From the NCBI GenBank assembly GCA_023434855.1, contig JAEYSJ010000264.1, positions 1 to 45,412 of the forward strand: DNA of 45,412 nt, written 5' to 3'. Positions within the stretch are counted from its first letter, which is position 1; each line of letters opens with the position of its first letter. Below the pieces are notes generated by a model, which was given only the letters and a program-made list of their open reading frames with translations, was not told the origin of the DNA and did no database searches. The translations under genes and the position numbers were made by a program. This document shows positions 18,400 to 27,848 of the stretch, piece after piece. Source of the stretch: Bacillota bacterium (GTDB taxonomy: Bacteria; Bacillota_C; Negativicutes; JAEYSJ01).

Positions 18400-19995
18400 C
18401 TAGCCCTGTCTAAGTAATTCCAGCATTTTACGATCAAGTTTATGATTCTGGTAGTTTTCATAAGCAACGTCGCTGCGTTCGCTGTCTAGTACCCCGAAAG
18501 AACCACGGAGGTCCCAAAGAGCCCAACCGATTCCTGCTTGCCGCCAATTGTCCAGACAATCTTTCATCCAATGCAAAGTCACATCATGCGGTGTCTGACT
18601 ATATGCGCCCCATTCGCCTATGAAAATACCGATTCCATATTTTGTGCTGAAGGATTTCCAGGGACAAACATAATCTGACCACAAAGTTTCCCGGTTGCAA
18701 AAATAGTGCCCGTTGATTGGGCTGAGAACACCCTTATGGTCTACAATATATGTCTGCTGTAATACTCCCCAGTTGGTGTCAGCGGGATTGACTATGACTT
18801 CGTTGGTTGATACACCTGGAAAAGGCTTGATACGAATTGCGGAAAACGTCAACCAGTCACCCCTGCCCACTTCAATTTGGATTTCCCGGGTTTCGACCGG
18901 AATAGTGACGGAATATTCCTTGTTATAGGTCCCAAGGTAAATCTGCCATTGTGGGTCGAAAACAGATTTTTCCCATTCACCTGAGCCCGGGCCTGGTTTA
19001 AATACTTTTTGCCATACTATTTTTCCGTTTGCCTTGATGAAAAGTTCAGCACTACCTGAAACTTGCGCTACAGTAATGCTGAGTTGCCTGCTTTCAGGAA
19101 AATCAGTTTTCAGGATAAGTGGTTTCTTTAATTCCGCCTTGGCATCACCATACAGGTATTGGTTAAGTAGCATCGGCCATGTTGGGACAGGCCAGGTGTC
19201 CGCGTCTTGAAACCATGGTGAACGATAATGGGAAATCTGGAATGGTAAGTACCCCCGTGTGCTTTGGGCAACTTTAAGGGCTACAAGTTCCGGCACCGGT
19301 TTTCCGCCCCACGCTAGACCATCAGCGATGATCAATCTATCCGCATCTTTTTCCCGTATTGCGGCGACAGCGTGGCCCAGCGAACGGGCATACTTTTCGC
19401 CTGGAATATCCGGCGGCTCATTTACCAAATTAAAAGATAATTCGGCTGCGGGAATTCCACGATAGCGTTCGGCAAACATTTTCCATTGCGCCGCAAATTG
19501 TTGACGGGCATTATCACCGCCAGAACCATCTGCCCAGAGGTCCAAGGGTTCTTTAGGTTCGCTAACGCAATAACCTGGCGCTCGATATAGACATAGATTT
19601 ACATGAATCCCCCGTGCCCGGGCCCAGGTGATTACCTGGTCATATTTTTTTAAGGACTGTTCATTGTACACACCCGGACTTGTAGTCCAAGTACTGTACT
19701 CAATTGGTAAGCGAATAAAATCAAACCCCCACTCGGTTATGAAATCCAGATCCCATTCGCTGTATGGTTCGTGCAAATTAAACCCCCGCCAACGAGGAAG
19801 CTGCGCATAGGTTGCAGGTTTAAACTTTCCGATCGGCTGATCTGTTGTCATCGCAGCGGTTGTTGGTGCCCAGCCCCCAATCATAGAAGCTGCACCCCCA
19901 ACAGCAAGCATTTTTAGAAACGCGCGCCGCGAGATTTCCTGATTCTGCGCTTTATTCCATAGCAATTCAATCTGCTTATTCAAAATATAAGCCAC
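18400..19995 (-). CDS. Tat-exported GH5-like glycoside hydrolase with inserted domain
   Basis: A 531-residue protein with a twin-arginine leader (ISRRAFLKMLAVGG, residues 21-34). The GH5 core has the acid/base in LVNEPPD (Glu193) and the nucleophile in FIGEWGAY (Glu461). Between them, residues about 290-395 look like an inserted beta-sandwich domain, which makes the protein longer than a bare GH5. The start is uncertain: GTG at 19995 fits the homologous leader at 24005, but AAAGGTGG sits better for a TTG four codons later. Its last 21 codons and the untranslated leader of the downstream propeller gene lie close together, so co-transcription is likely. Confidence 0.88.
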   Translation of the reverse strand: MAYILNKQIELLWNKAQNQEISRRAFLKMLAVGGAASMIGGWAPTTAAMTTDQPIGKFKPATYAQLPRWRGFNLHEPYSEWDLDFITEWGFDFIRLPIEYSTWTTSPGVYNEQSLKKYDQVITWARARGIHVNLCLYRAPGYCVSEPKEPLDLWADGSGGDNARQQFAAQWKMFAERYRGIPAAELSFNLVNEPPDIPGEKYARSLGHAVAAIREKDADRLIIADGLAWGGKPVPELVALKVAQSTRGYLPFQISHYRSPWFQDADTWPVPTWPMLLNQYLYGDAKAELKKPLILKTDFPESRQLSITVAQVSGSAELFIKANGKIVWQKVFKPGPGSGEWEKSVFDPQWQIYLGTYNKEYSVTIPVETREIQIEVGRGDWLTFSAIRIKPFPGVSTNEVIVNPADTNWGVLQQTYIVDHKGVLSPINGHYFCNRETLWSDYVCPWKSFSTKYGIGIFIGEWGAYSQTPHDVTLHWMKDCLDNWRQAGIGWALWDLRGSFGVLDSERSDVAYENYQNHKLDRKMLELLRQG

Positions 19996-20163
19996 CTTTC
20001 TTTTGGTCGTCGGTTAATTTTATTTGATCGCCAGGAAAACAATCAAGGGCTCATGGGGCATGGTATTTGTAGACCCCGCAAAGCCTTAATTCAGGATGCA
20101 AAATGTGGGATGTAATGATTTTCGAGAAAATTTGCCGATAGTTAACAATAATTGGTTATGGCG

Positions 20164-20207
20164 AAAAAAACAAGCCCCTTTCAAACTTTTGTCGATTTGG
20201 CAGGGGC
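20164..20207 (-). terminator. Terminator after the GH5 gene at 20214
   Basis: GCCCCT (20174-20179) pairs with AGGGGC (20202-20207) over a long loop. The A7 tract at 20164-20170 gives a T run on the minus strand. It separates the upstream hydrolases from the 18400/17028 pair. Confidence 0.75.
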
Positions 20208-20213
20208 CCTATT

Positions 20214-21479
20214 TTATTTACTAGATTTGTTATCAGACATACTCAGGTGATTAAACCAGTTTTTGACTATTATACCGGGTCCGCCACCATCGATACCAAG
20301 TTCAAACCCATCATAAGTTGTAGGCTGCGCTCCGTCAGTATCAGTTACAATCGTTCCATGGAAATCAATGGCCCATGCGTTCATTCCAATATGGTAAGAT
20401 TCTAAATAATTTAGGAATAAATGTGCTTCGTCTGTCAACTGTTCACTTGTTTTTTTTCCAGGAACAGGGTATGTGCAGGCCGGTGGACCAGTTAATGCAC
20501 ACCATTCAGTAGCTAATACAGGTTTGCCTTGTTTTACAAGATACCCAAAATGTTTATCCCAGTCTGCCTTACTAATAAAGTTTTTCTCATAATATGGATG
20601 CACACCGTAAACCAGCTTGTTGAGCGGATCTCTTATATCCGGCGCACCTAGAAAGCTTCGTCCCCACCATAAACCTTCCACAATGATTACATTGCGGGAA
20701 CCTGTACGGCGGATTTCATCAACAAGAGCTTGCATTCCAACATAGTGCTCACTACTACCCTGATAATTACCGCCATTAAGCCATAATTCCCAGTTTTCGG
20801 GTCTTGGCCAAAGCTCCGGTTCATTAAATGTTTCATAAATTACTCCAAGATCGTCATTAAAAAGACGGGTCAAGGTTAAAAGTGCCCGCTTGGTAGTTTC
20901 GGTGGGCATCTTACGTACACCACTAGGCCGCTGATCACGTAAGCACACCATGACGATAAACCCATGCTGTCTTGCAAGACTAACGGCATTATTAATTTCA
21001 TCCAGGTACTCTTTGGAGTAGGCAGGATTTTGCGGATCTAAGCCATTTTCCGAAACTTGAAAACGAATTAGGGATGCCTTCCAGTTGTCTGCGGCATTTT
21101 CAAATATTTGCTCATGAGAGTTGTTAAAATAGTCATATCTTATAATATCTCCCTTTGTACGGGAACTTGATGGTACCCAAAAGGCCGCTATCTCTACACC
21201 GCGAGGAACAATAACACGCCCATTTAGCGTAATATTGGCGCCTTCAACAGAGACAACGTCTTTATGATATATATTGCTCTTAGGACTGGAGACAGCATCT
21301 AGAGTTGCGGCTTTAGCAGTACTAAATAAAGCAGGTGGACGCCATGTCGCTGTCAACGGGACAATGAGTGGCATGCCTAATACACCGACGATCAACAGTA
21401 GTAAAATAGCACTGCGTGACGTTAGCATAGTCCGTACTGTCTGGCGCAGCAGTTCAACTTTCTTTTTAAAAATGGTCAT
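20214..21479 (-). CDS. Membrane-anchored or secreted GH5 endoglucanase-like hydrolase
   Basis: A 421-residue protein. Residues 1-25 are basic, and one strong hydrophobic helix at about 24-43 serves as signal or anchor. The GH5 catalytic domain follows: RGVEIAAFW at the entry strand, ETFNEPEL with acid/base Glu220, VHPYYE, and LATEWCAL with nucleophile Glu325. The substrate is not determined; GH5 members cut beta-glucans, mannans and related polymers. The extreme N terminus (MTIFKKKVELLRQ) resembles that of the GH5 at 24005, so leader modules seem to be shared. A broken copy of its 3' part lies at 14484-15230. Confidence 0.9.
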   Translation of the reverse strand: MTIFKKKVELLRQTVRTMLTSRSAILLLLIVGVLGMPLIVPLTATWRPPALFSTAKAATLDAVSSPKSNIYHKDVVSVEGANITLNGRVIVPRGVEIAAFWVPSSSRTKGDIIRYDYFNNSHEQIFENAADNWKASLIRFQVSENGLDPQNPAYSKEYLDEINNAVSLARQHGFIVMVCLRDQRPSGVRKMPTETTKRALLTLTRLFNDDLGVIYETFNEPELWPRPENWELWLNGGNYQGSSEHYVGMQALVDEIRRTGSRNVIIVEGLWWGRSFLGAPDIRDPLNKLVYGVHPYYEKNFISKADWDKHFGYLVKQGKPVLATEWCALTGPPACTYPVPGKKTSEQLTDEAHLFLNYLESYHIGMNAWAIDFHGTIVTDTDGAQPTTYDGFELGIDGGGPGIIVKNWFNHLSMSDNKSSK

Positions 21480-21574
21480 CTTTCTTTTTACCTCCGGTTG
21501 AATTTAATGAATCGATGAAAAACGATTAAAGACTAAACTGCCGACTAACCTTGGCTCATTCAACATTTCCCAAT

Positions 21575-23827
21575 TTATTTTACGATAATAATATATGTAT
21601 CATAAGTTGTGTTACCATTGTATCCTAATGACACTGTTCCAGCAGGATACCACTTCGCATATAAAGTGAAGGTTCGCGGGATGGATTCATTATCGGCGAT
21701 TTGCAATCCGGTGTTCGTCCAACTTGATAACCATGACGGTTTTGTTGTTATGCGGTCATCACTCGCCACGTATACTTTTGCCTGTTGTGATATCGTAAAT
21801 GTCACCAGGTTATCAGAAGTATAGGTCTTTGAGGAATTAGCCGGCCGGATCCAGTTGGCTCCGGCTATGCTTGGCGGCACTTCAGTCATGGCAAATTCCC
21901 GGTCCCCATATAACCGATCACCCTTCTGGATATTGCGTTGAATTGACCATTTAGCTGCATTGGGACTATCGTCCACAAGCAAGTTGGAAATCTTCGTCAC
22001 CCCAGATGACGGCGCGGGAGCTGGTGCCGGCGGGGGTGAATCTATTGCGGTGACATCATTTTCTACAATGGACTGCCGAATATCCGGTGAAGCAAGTGAA
22101 AAAGATACGTTTTCCGTGTTGACATGATTTGCATGCCTGAAATAAAAACCATAAGCCGGCAGTGCCCCGGAACCAAACCAATTATAATCAGGATACAAAG
22201 TACCAACATATTCACTGGGATCAGGCGGTACCGAAGATAATTTGCCTTTATTATTGACACTGACATTCTTTAAGATAAGTCCGTTTATTCTATACGTAGT
22301 ACCGTTAAAGACCGTTCCCGTAAAAAGACAGCCGACATTGCCCTGACAATTTCTGGCGTCGATGTTCTCAAAAGTAATATTTCCTACCGGCAGACTCGCA
22401 TTGCCTTGATGGGACGGCAAGTCACTCGGTCTCCGGTCTCGCGCCCCCGCTCCATTCAGTACATATAACGGACAAGTCAAGCCACTCATGCGAATGTTGC
22501 TAAACCTGACGTTGTCTACTTTCGCTCCGTCGGATATACCTAAAGAAATACCCGCCTTCCAAGATCCAAATTGAATACAGACATCCTGAAAGGTCATATT
22601 GGTAAAGCTTTGGTAACTGGCTGTGCCAAACTTAATGGGGTTGCTCGTAGATAATATGGTACAATTTTGAACTAAAAAATTGTCGTTGCCCATAGCACTG
22701 CCGCTTTTGGGACAAAGACCATCATCTTGACTGACAATAGAAGAGTTGGCGATAGTTACATTATGACAGTCACAGGGATCAATTCCATCCCTGTTGGGTG
22801 AATCAGTACTTTGAATATTTACCCCATCCACAATTAGACCATCAATTTCGAGAGGGCAAAAGGTCCAGCAATTCGCGTAACTAATATCGATATTAGTTAC
22901 TTTCACATTTTTACTTGTTGTCAGATATAACACCATAGGACGGGTTCTTTCCGGGCCGGTCCAAACCGCTGGATTGCTGTTTCCATCAATAGTTCCGCCA
23001 CCGGTGATTGTAATATTGGATTGTCCCGCGCAGTAGATTAACCCTTTGCCACATTCGCCCTTTGTCGCCATCCAGTTGAAGTTGTTCGTTTTGGGTATAC
23101 AATCCGGATAATCGCTTTGATTTGCAGTGCCTTTTAGAGTTGCTGATTCCGCGATATACAGCGTCATTTTAGACTTCAATTCCAGTGTCCCGGTCATATA
23201 GACTCCATCATGTATGTAGACCGACCCGCCTGATCCGGCACAGGCATCTATCGCATGCTGGATAGCCGCTGTGTTTACTGTTGAGCCATCTCCTTTGGCC
23301 CCATATTTTACGACATCATATACTGGCAACGGCGGGCTGACAGTAACATTGGCGGAAACCGCAAAATTATCTAACATCAAGCCGGAATTGGCAGTAGACG
23401 ATACAAGCTTAACCAAATTATCCCCTCTATGTAAGCTTACAACTGTTCTGGCAACTTTCCAGTTTGCTCTGGAACGGATATCAGAAGGTTTTAGCGTAAG
23501 ATCGCGCACATAACGGCCATTCACATATAACTGAAGTAGGGAATTACTGTTAGCAGAATTATCGTATTTAAAAACAAGGAGATAATCACCATCTGAAGCC
23601 ACATGCACATTATTCCATTCCGCCCATGCGTCGGAGCCGTCAAATTGAGCATAGCCGTTTCCCAAATAGGGCCAATTTGAACTGTTTACACTACAATTAG
23701 ACTGAGCCGTAAAATTTTCCGCTTCATATACACTTTGCGCTTGTGTAACTGGCATGAAATCTGAGTTAAATACAGTAAAACCTACTGACAGTATAAAAAT
23801 AAGAGTTAATAATATTCTTCCTTTCAT
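21575..23827 (-). CDS. Secreted multidomain GH28-like beta-helix protein with CBM
   Basis: A 750-residue protein with a signal peptide (about 1-30) and a CBM6/35-like module (about 32-160, from YEAENFTAQ to MLDNFAVS). A GH28-type beta-helix follows (about 170-595) that opens VVKYGAKGDGSTVNTAAIQ. Motifs I and II are modified (NRDGIDPCDCHNV, SQDDGLCPKS), and the classical GHG is replaced by NPIKFGTASYQSF, as in non-canonical bacterial GH28 groups. After a Pro-Ala linker comes a C-terminal module ending TTYDTYIIIVK, a type seen on other bacterial hydrolases. The substrate could be a galacturonan or rhamnan and is undecided. GGAG six bases before the second ATG selects this start. Confidence 0.88.
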   Translation of the reverse strand: MKGRILLTLIFILSVGFTVFNSDFMPVTQAQSVYEAENFTAQSNCSVNSSNWPYLGNGYAQFDGSDAWAEWNNVHVASDGDYLLVFKYDNSANSNSLLQLYVNGRYVRDLTLKPSDIRSRANWKVARTVVSLHRGDNLVKLVSSTANSGLMLDNFAVSANVTVSPPLPVYDVVKYGAKGDGSTVNTAAIQHAIDACAGSGGSVYIHDGVYMTGTLELKSKMTLYIAESATLKGTANQSDYPDCIPKTNNFNWMATKGECGKGLIYCAGQSNITITGGGTIDGNSNPAVWTGPERTRPMVLYLTTSKNVKVTNIDISYANCWTFCPLEIDGLIVDGVNIQSTDSPNRDGIDPCDCHNVTIANSSIVSQDDGLCPKSGSAMGNDNFLVQNCTILSTSNPIKFGTASYQSFTNMTFQDVCIQFGSWKAGISLGISDGAKVDNVRFSNIRMSGLTCPLYVLNGAGARDRRPSDLPSHQGNASLPVGNITFENIDARNCQGNVGCLFTGTVFNGTTYRINGLILKNVSVNNKGKLSSVPPDPSEYVGTLYPDYNWFGSGALPAYGFYFRHANHVNTENVSFSLASPDIRQSIVENDVTAIDSPPPAPAPAPSSGVTKISNLLVDDSPNAAKWSIQRNIQKGDRLYGDREFAMTEVPPSIAGANWIRPANSSKTYTSDNLVTFTISQQAKVYVASDDRITTKPSWLSSWTNTGLQIADNESIPRTFTLYAKWYPAGTVSLGYNGNTTYDTYIIIVK

Positions 23828-23887
23828 CTCGGTCTCCATTTTCCAGAATAATTTATTAAGGTAAACTTTAATAAGCGTTGAGTCTTG

Positions 23888-23965
23888 CTGTCACTGCTAA
23901 GAAACGATTTATACGCCGAGCCTCAGCCATAATTGTCAACATCATTTGGCGTACCGTCAATAATT
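23888..23965 (-). pseudogene. 3' fragment of the GH5 gene at 26643
   Basis: About 78 bp resemble 26665-26741, which encode the GTPNDVGNFGWGSAYKAFL end of that gene, with several substitutions and no open surroundings. It lies in the gap between the GH28 gene and the GH5 at 24005. Confidence 0.75.
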
Positions 23966-24004
23966 AATACAATTAATTTACGTGCCTCCAAAAAAGTTGA
24001 AACA

Positions 24005-25348
24005 TCAATGCACCGGCCGTTTCAAATTCAACGCGTCAAAAATCTGGGGATCTGCGGGCTCCGACATATCTTCAGATGTTAGTCCCCATGGTCCGATCAG
24101 CGCATAAAAAACCCAACCAGCGTCGTTGGCTTCGATCTGACCGCGGACGGCAGACAACCATCGAAGCCGGTCGCTTTCATCAGCAGCAACATGTCCCAAA
24201 TAATCCCTGCGAACACCAAATTCGCCGACCATAAGGCGTTGTGGCGAAATCTGATGCGAACGGGCCCATTGAAAGAAAGTATTCAAACGCTGTGTGACCA
24301 AATTAGCGCCTTTGTTAAAATATTCATCTGCATCATGTTGCACCCAGTTTTCAAATTTCAATTGCAAATCTAATGGCAAATCAGCAGCCTTTTCTTCCTT
24401 ATGAAAGTGTAAAAGGAATTCTTCCTTCTGCGCCTTGTTCGGAGGAAAACCTAACCTGTGGACATAATTGGTATAATTTTGGCCGCCGTAGTTTCCTTGC
24501 TGGGTGAATATTGTCGGTTCATAAAAGTGCATATCAAATATTGTGTTTTCGTCATAAGGTTCAGGATCAATCTTCACAATACCGTTAACTGCACTAAAAC
24601 AGGGACCTGTCAATATCAGGGTCAGGTTAGGCGCGCTTTGACGCGCTGCAGTGTACAGCTTTTCCTGAAAATCTGACCACTGAGCAAAGTCCTTATCGCT
24701 GTGGCAGGTGGGTGGTTCATTGAAGAGCGCAAGCGCGAATTCTGCTGAATTTCGCTTTGATTCCTCATGGGCAACAAAAGCAACCATGTCACGGTAGGCT
24801 TGTTGGGACTTCCCGCTCGGATCAGAAAGGATAGCCGTCGATGTCCATATCCCGGTGCTTTCCAAAGTATGAAGAGACAAAATCACCTTTAGTCCGGAAG
24901 AAAGTGCGGAGGAGATAAAAGTATCCAATACTCCAAGCTGCTCTTTTACATCGTTTGGCCGTCCTTCAAGAAGCGGGAGCACTCCGGCATTAATTCTGAT
25001 TGTTCCGAATCCATATTGCTTGGTAAGCTCAATGATTTTTTGTTTACTTTGTTCCGGAGCATCATTATAAGCTATACTCGAATAATCTCCCCTATTTATT
25101 TTGTGCACGCCTAAGAATGGGCGATTTAAATTCACTCCTTGACTGACGATGAAGGCAGGCCCGCGTTTGCCTGCTGCTAACGTCTTTAGTGGCTCGGTCA
25201 TAAAACCAACAGCTGGTATGCACTCTTTAATAATTAAAGCCATGCCACCGACGACAAGCATTTTTAAAAATGCGCCACGTGATATCCCCTTATTTTGCAC
25301 TTTATTCCCAAGCAATTCGACCCTATTTTTTCCAAATATAGTAGCCAT
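24005..25348 (-). CDS. Exported GH5-like glycoside hydrolase with degraded Tat motif
   Basis: A 447-residue protein. Its leader is homologous to that of the Tat-exported GH5 at 18400 but reads ISRGAFLKMLVVGG, so the second arginine of the Tat pair is gone. The GH5 catalytic residues are in ALFNEPPT (Glu211) and MVGEFGV (Glu376). The barrel is otherwise complete, with an HFYEPTIF strand between them. AGGAGG sits before a TTG-ATG pair, and the ATG at 25348 is taken as start. The 3' end is free of a clear terminator. Confidence 0.87.
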   Translation of the reverse strand: MATIFGKNRVELLGNKVQNKGISRGAFLKMLVVGGMALIIKECIPAVGFMTEPLKTLAAGKRGPAFIVSQGVNLNRPFLGVHKINRGDYSSIAYNDAPEQSKQKIIELTKQYGFGTIRINAGVLPLLEGRPNDVKEQLGVLDTFISSALSSGLKVILSLHTLESTGIWTSTAILSDPSGKSQQAYRDMVAFVAHEESKRNSAEFALALFNEPPTCHSDKDFAQWSDFQEKLYTAARQSAPNLTLILTGPCFSAVNGIVKIDPEPYDENTIFDMHFYEPTIFTQQGNYGGQNYTNYVHRLGFPPNKAQKEEFLLHFHKEEKAADLPLDLQLKFENWVQHDADEYFNKGANLVTQRLNTFFQWARSHQISPQRLMVGEFGVRRDYLGHVAADESDRLRWLSAVRGQIEANDAGWVFYALIGPWGLTSEDMSEPADPQIFDALNLKRPVH

Positions 25349-25480
25349 CAATCACCTACCTCCTGGTACATCTTGTAATTACCGTTGATTTGCAGCTTTA
25401 CATTGAAAGTTTTGGATCTTTTAGAAAAACACGCCTCCTGCCTTTAGTCCTCTTTTGCGACAGACTATCAGCTATGCTTA

Positions 25481-26506
25481 TCAATGCTTCTGACTAAGCT
25501 GTTTCAATATATTTGACGTATGTTGCGTATTACCGCCACTAGCTTGATCCGATAAATCCACCTGCATTTTGCCATAGTGTATCCAATCATCGTTGAGAAG
25601 ATCATGTCCAAATCCGATAGGAATCCGGTATGCCCAGATCCCTGGGATTTCCTGTGTAGCTTGAGCAGGGATTTCCATTACCTTCGGGTCGCGCAATGTA
25701 CGGCCAATTTCATCAGCGAGAAGTTGGAGCTGATCCCTATCAGCAGCGGACTCTTTATATCCCAAGGCCTCACGTGCGCCTCGTTGTACTAAAGTGGCTG
25801 AAAATGAAAACATGTGATAGATTAATGCTCTATGGCCCCGGGCCATTTCTCCATCAATAGTACCATCAGGTTTTATTGAAGACATCGCCACGCGCCACAC
25901 TTGGTTTTGATAGTCAATCGCCTTTTGGTCGTTGTCCAAAAGGGCAAATAACGCGGTACTGGCACCCGACCAATTATACAAATTCCCCCGGTTGCTGCCA
26001 TGCTGATAATAGTTCATATTTTTATAATTTAAATTGCGCAGCCAACTGAGGATCATTGGATCTATGTCATATCCGGCAGCCCGGAATTTGAGTGCATAGA
26101 TGTTAAGCCCAACCAGATATTGTCCTCGTTTCATCGTTCCTCCGCGATTATAGACTTTAGGCTCAACCGTCAAGGCGCCTGCTTCGGCCCATTTATGGAA
26201 ATTAGCGTAGGCACAGTCGGACATAGGGTCACCGGGCTTGGCATTAGGATTATCAAGTGTCTTTGCGAGATAACCCATAAACTTATCAACACCTGCGCAC
26301 AAATCCTTATTCTTATTTTCTGCAGCTTGGTCAACCACTGATCCTCGGGCATCAGTATACATATCAACTAAGCCATCCAATGTCATTACCGGGGGAAAAG
26401 ATGGATAAGGCTCACTTTCTCCTGCCGCCTGAGCAGTACAAAATAAACCTTGCAACAATAATCCGCTAATCAATAGAAACAACAAGGGCCAATGTGATTT
26501 TCTCAT
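25481..26506 (-). CDS. Alginate-lyase-family exported protein
   Basis: A 341-residue protein with a clear signal peptide (leader LLFLLISGLLLQG, cleavage near AQAAGE). The rest is mostly helical and resembles the AlgL alpha/alpha-toroid. Candidate catalytic-region motifs are NLYNWSGAS and the ARGHRALIYH box, which corresponds to the RALHYH region of AlgL. Such enzymes cut mannuronate-rich or related acidic polymers in the periplasm. In alginate producers AlgL clears polymer that fails to leave the periplasm, and a similar housekeeping role for another exopolysaccharide is possible here. The start at 26506 follows AAGGGAAG. A 5' fragment of this gene lies at 16826-17024. Confidence 0.85.
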   Translation of the reverse strand: MRKSHWPLLFLLISGLLLQGLFCTAQAAGESEPYPSFPPVMTLDGLVDMYTDARGSVVDQAAENKNKDLCAGVDKFMGYLAKTLDNPNAKPGDPMSDCAYANFHKWAEAGALTVEPKVYNRGGTMKRGQYLVGLNIYALKFRAAGYDIDPMILSWLRNLNYKNMNYYQHGSNRGNLYNWSGASTALFALLDNDQKAIDYQNQVWRVAMSSIKPDGTIDGEMARGHRALIYHMFSFSATLVQRGAREALGYKESAADRDQLQLLADEIGRTLRDPKVMEIPAQATQEIPGIWAYRIPIGFGHDLLNDDWIHYGKMQVDLSDQASGGNTQHTSNILKQLSQKH

Positions 26507-26642
26507 ATTGAACACTTCCCTTCATAGCAGGTATGATTTTTTCGTTTTGTAAACGGCACCTAAATACTCAAGGATTATTTTACCAATCTAAACCGGTAGT
26601 AATTGATAAAGGGCGCATTAAGACGCTCATCCAACAATTATA

Positions 26643-27665
26643 TCATTGACGAACCTCCGTAGTGCAGCCACTGTTAAGAAACGCTTTATACGCTGAACCC
26701 CAGCCAAAATTACCAACATCGTTCGGCGTACCGTCATTCAATTGAAGGTTGTTGGGTTTTCTTGGACCCCATGTCCCCCAGCCCCAGGCCAATACGCTGA
26801 AATGATTCTCCTGAGCGGCTTTCATGAACGGGTGCGTATCTCTTACTCCGTCTCCTGACCCAGTACCAAATTCGCCAAAAATGAACGGAAGTCCGGACGC
26901 TTTTATCTTTGCGCATCGCGCGGGAATTGTGTCGGGTTGATCTTGCCATCTATTATAAATGTGAACATCGAAAATTAGATCATTGCGTCCAGCAAGAAGA
27001 CGAGGGCCCATTCTCTCGATCACTGTCTCGTCTTGCCCCCAAGCGGAACCAGGTACAAGAATAATGCCACTCCAATCGGCTGATCGAAGATTATCCACCA
27101 TGTCAGTCATCGCTGCCAGCCAAAGAGCGTCGTCTTCGGCAGTATTCAAGGGATGGAATGGTTCGTTCATCAGTTCAATCCACACATCTGACTGCCCCTT
27201 AAACTGTGCGGCCCACTCCCTCATACGTGACTTGTAGTCTTTGTACCAGGGCGACTGACAGGGTGACGAGCCAGTAAATTGGGTCTCTTTTGAGCCATCC
27301 CAACTAAACGGACACAAGATGGTGACGAGACCTCGCTTTCGGTTGTCATCTACAAGGTCTTGAAGTGCGCGCAATCTCCAGTGATGATCCATATCCCGGT
27401 AAGTTTCACCGGATTTAAGAGGAGCATTCTTGAGATCACCAACAAACTCCCGAATAATACCGATTCCCGGCCAGTCCAACGGATCGTTACCTGCGAATAT
27501 GTGCATCGCATTGATGCCCCGCAGAATGACCGGCTTGCCGTCGCATAGAATGTTCGGGCCTTCGATGTGGTACGTAGGCGCAGCCGAGACTGAACTCGAA
27601 CATGCAGCAGCGAGAAATACCCAAACTAGAACGATTACGCATATGATAATTTTTCCTACCTTCAT
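26643..27665 (-). CDS. Exported GH5 (cellulase-fold) hydrolase, possible lipoprotein
   Basis: A 340-residue protein. The leader ends FLAAACSSSVSAA, where Cys22 could be lipidated or the signal could be cut after Ala29. The GH5 domain shows GINAMHIF at the entry, IELMNEPFH with acid/base Glu168, DVHIYNRW and FIFGEFGTGS with nucleophile Glu265. The open frame extends up to 27791, but AGAGGG and the signal peptide place the start at 27665. It is followed 137 bp later by the alginate-lyase-like gene on the same strand. Confidence 0.9.
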   Translation of the reverse strand: MKVGKIIICVIVLVWVFLAAACSSSVSAAPTYHIEGPNILCDGKPVILRGINAMHIFAGNDPLDWPGIGIIREFVGDLKNAPLKSGETYRDMDHHWRLRALQDLVDDNRKRGLVTILCPFSWDGSKETQFTGSSPCQSPWYKDYKSRMREWAAQFKGQSDVWIELMNEPFHPLNTAEDDALWLAAMTDMVDNLRSADWSGIILVPGSAWGQDETVIERMGPRLLAGRNDLIFDVHIYNRWQDQPDTIPARCAKIKASGLPFIFGEFGTGSGDGVRDTHPFMKAAQENHFSVLAWGWGTWGPRKPNNLQLNDGTPNDVGNFGWGSAYKAFLNSGCTTEVRQ

Positions 27666-27848
27666 AATTACACAACCCTCTTCCGGATTTAATTCTTCCT
27701 CGTTGTGGTCTATCGAATAGTGAATCTCCCATGATGTAAAAATCCTTTTGCTGAAAAAAGTCCTATTTTCTTCTATTAGACCTATAGTCACCAGAAATCA
27801 ATGTATAATGCTCCGCCAATGTACATGACACGGATGCCACCACTGGGC

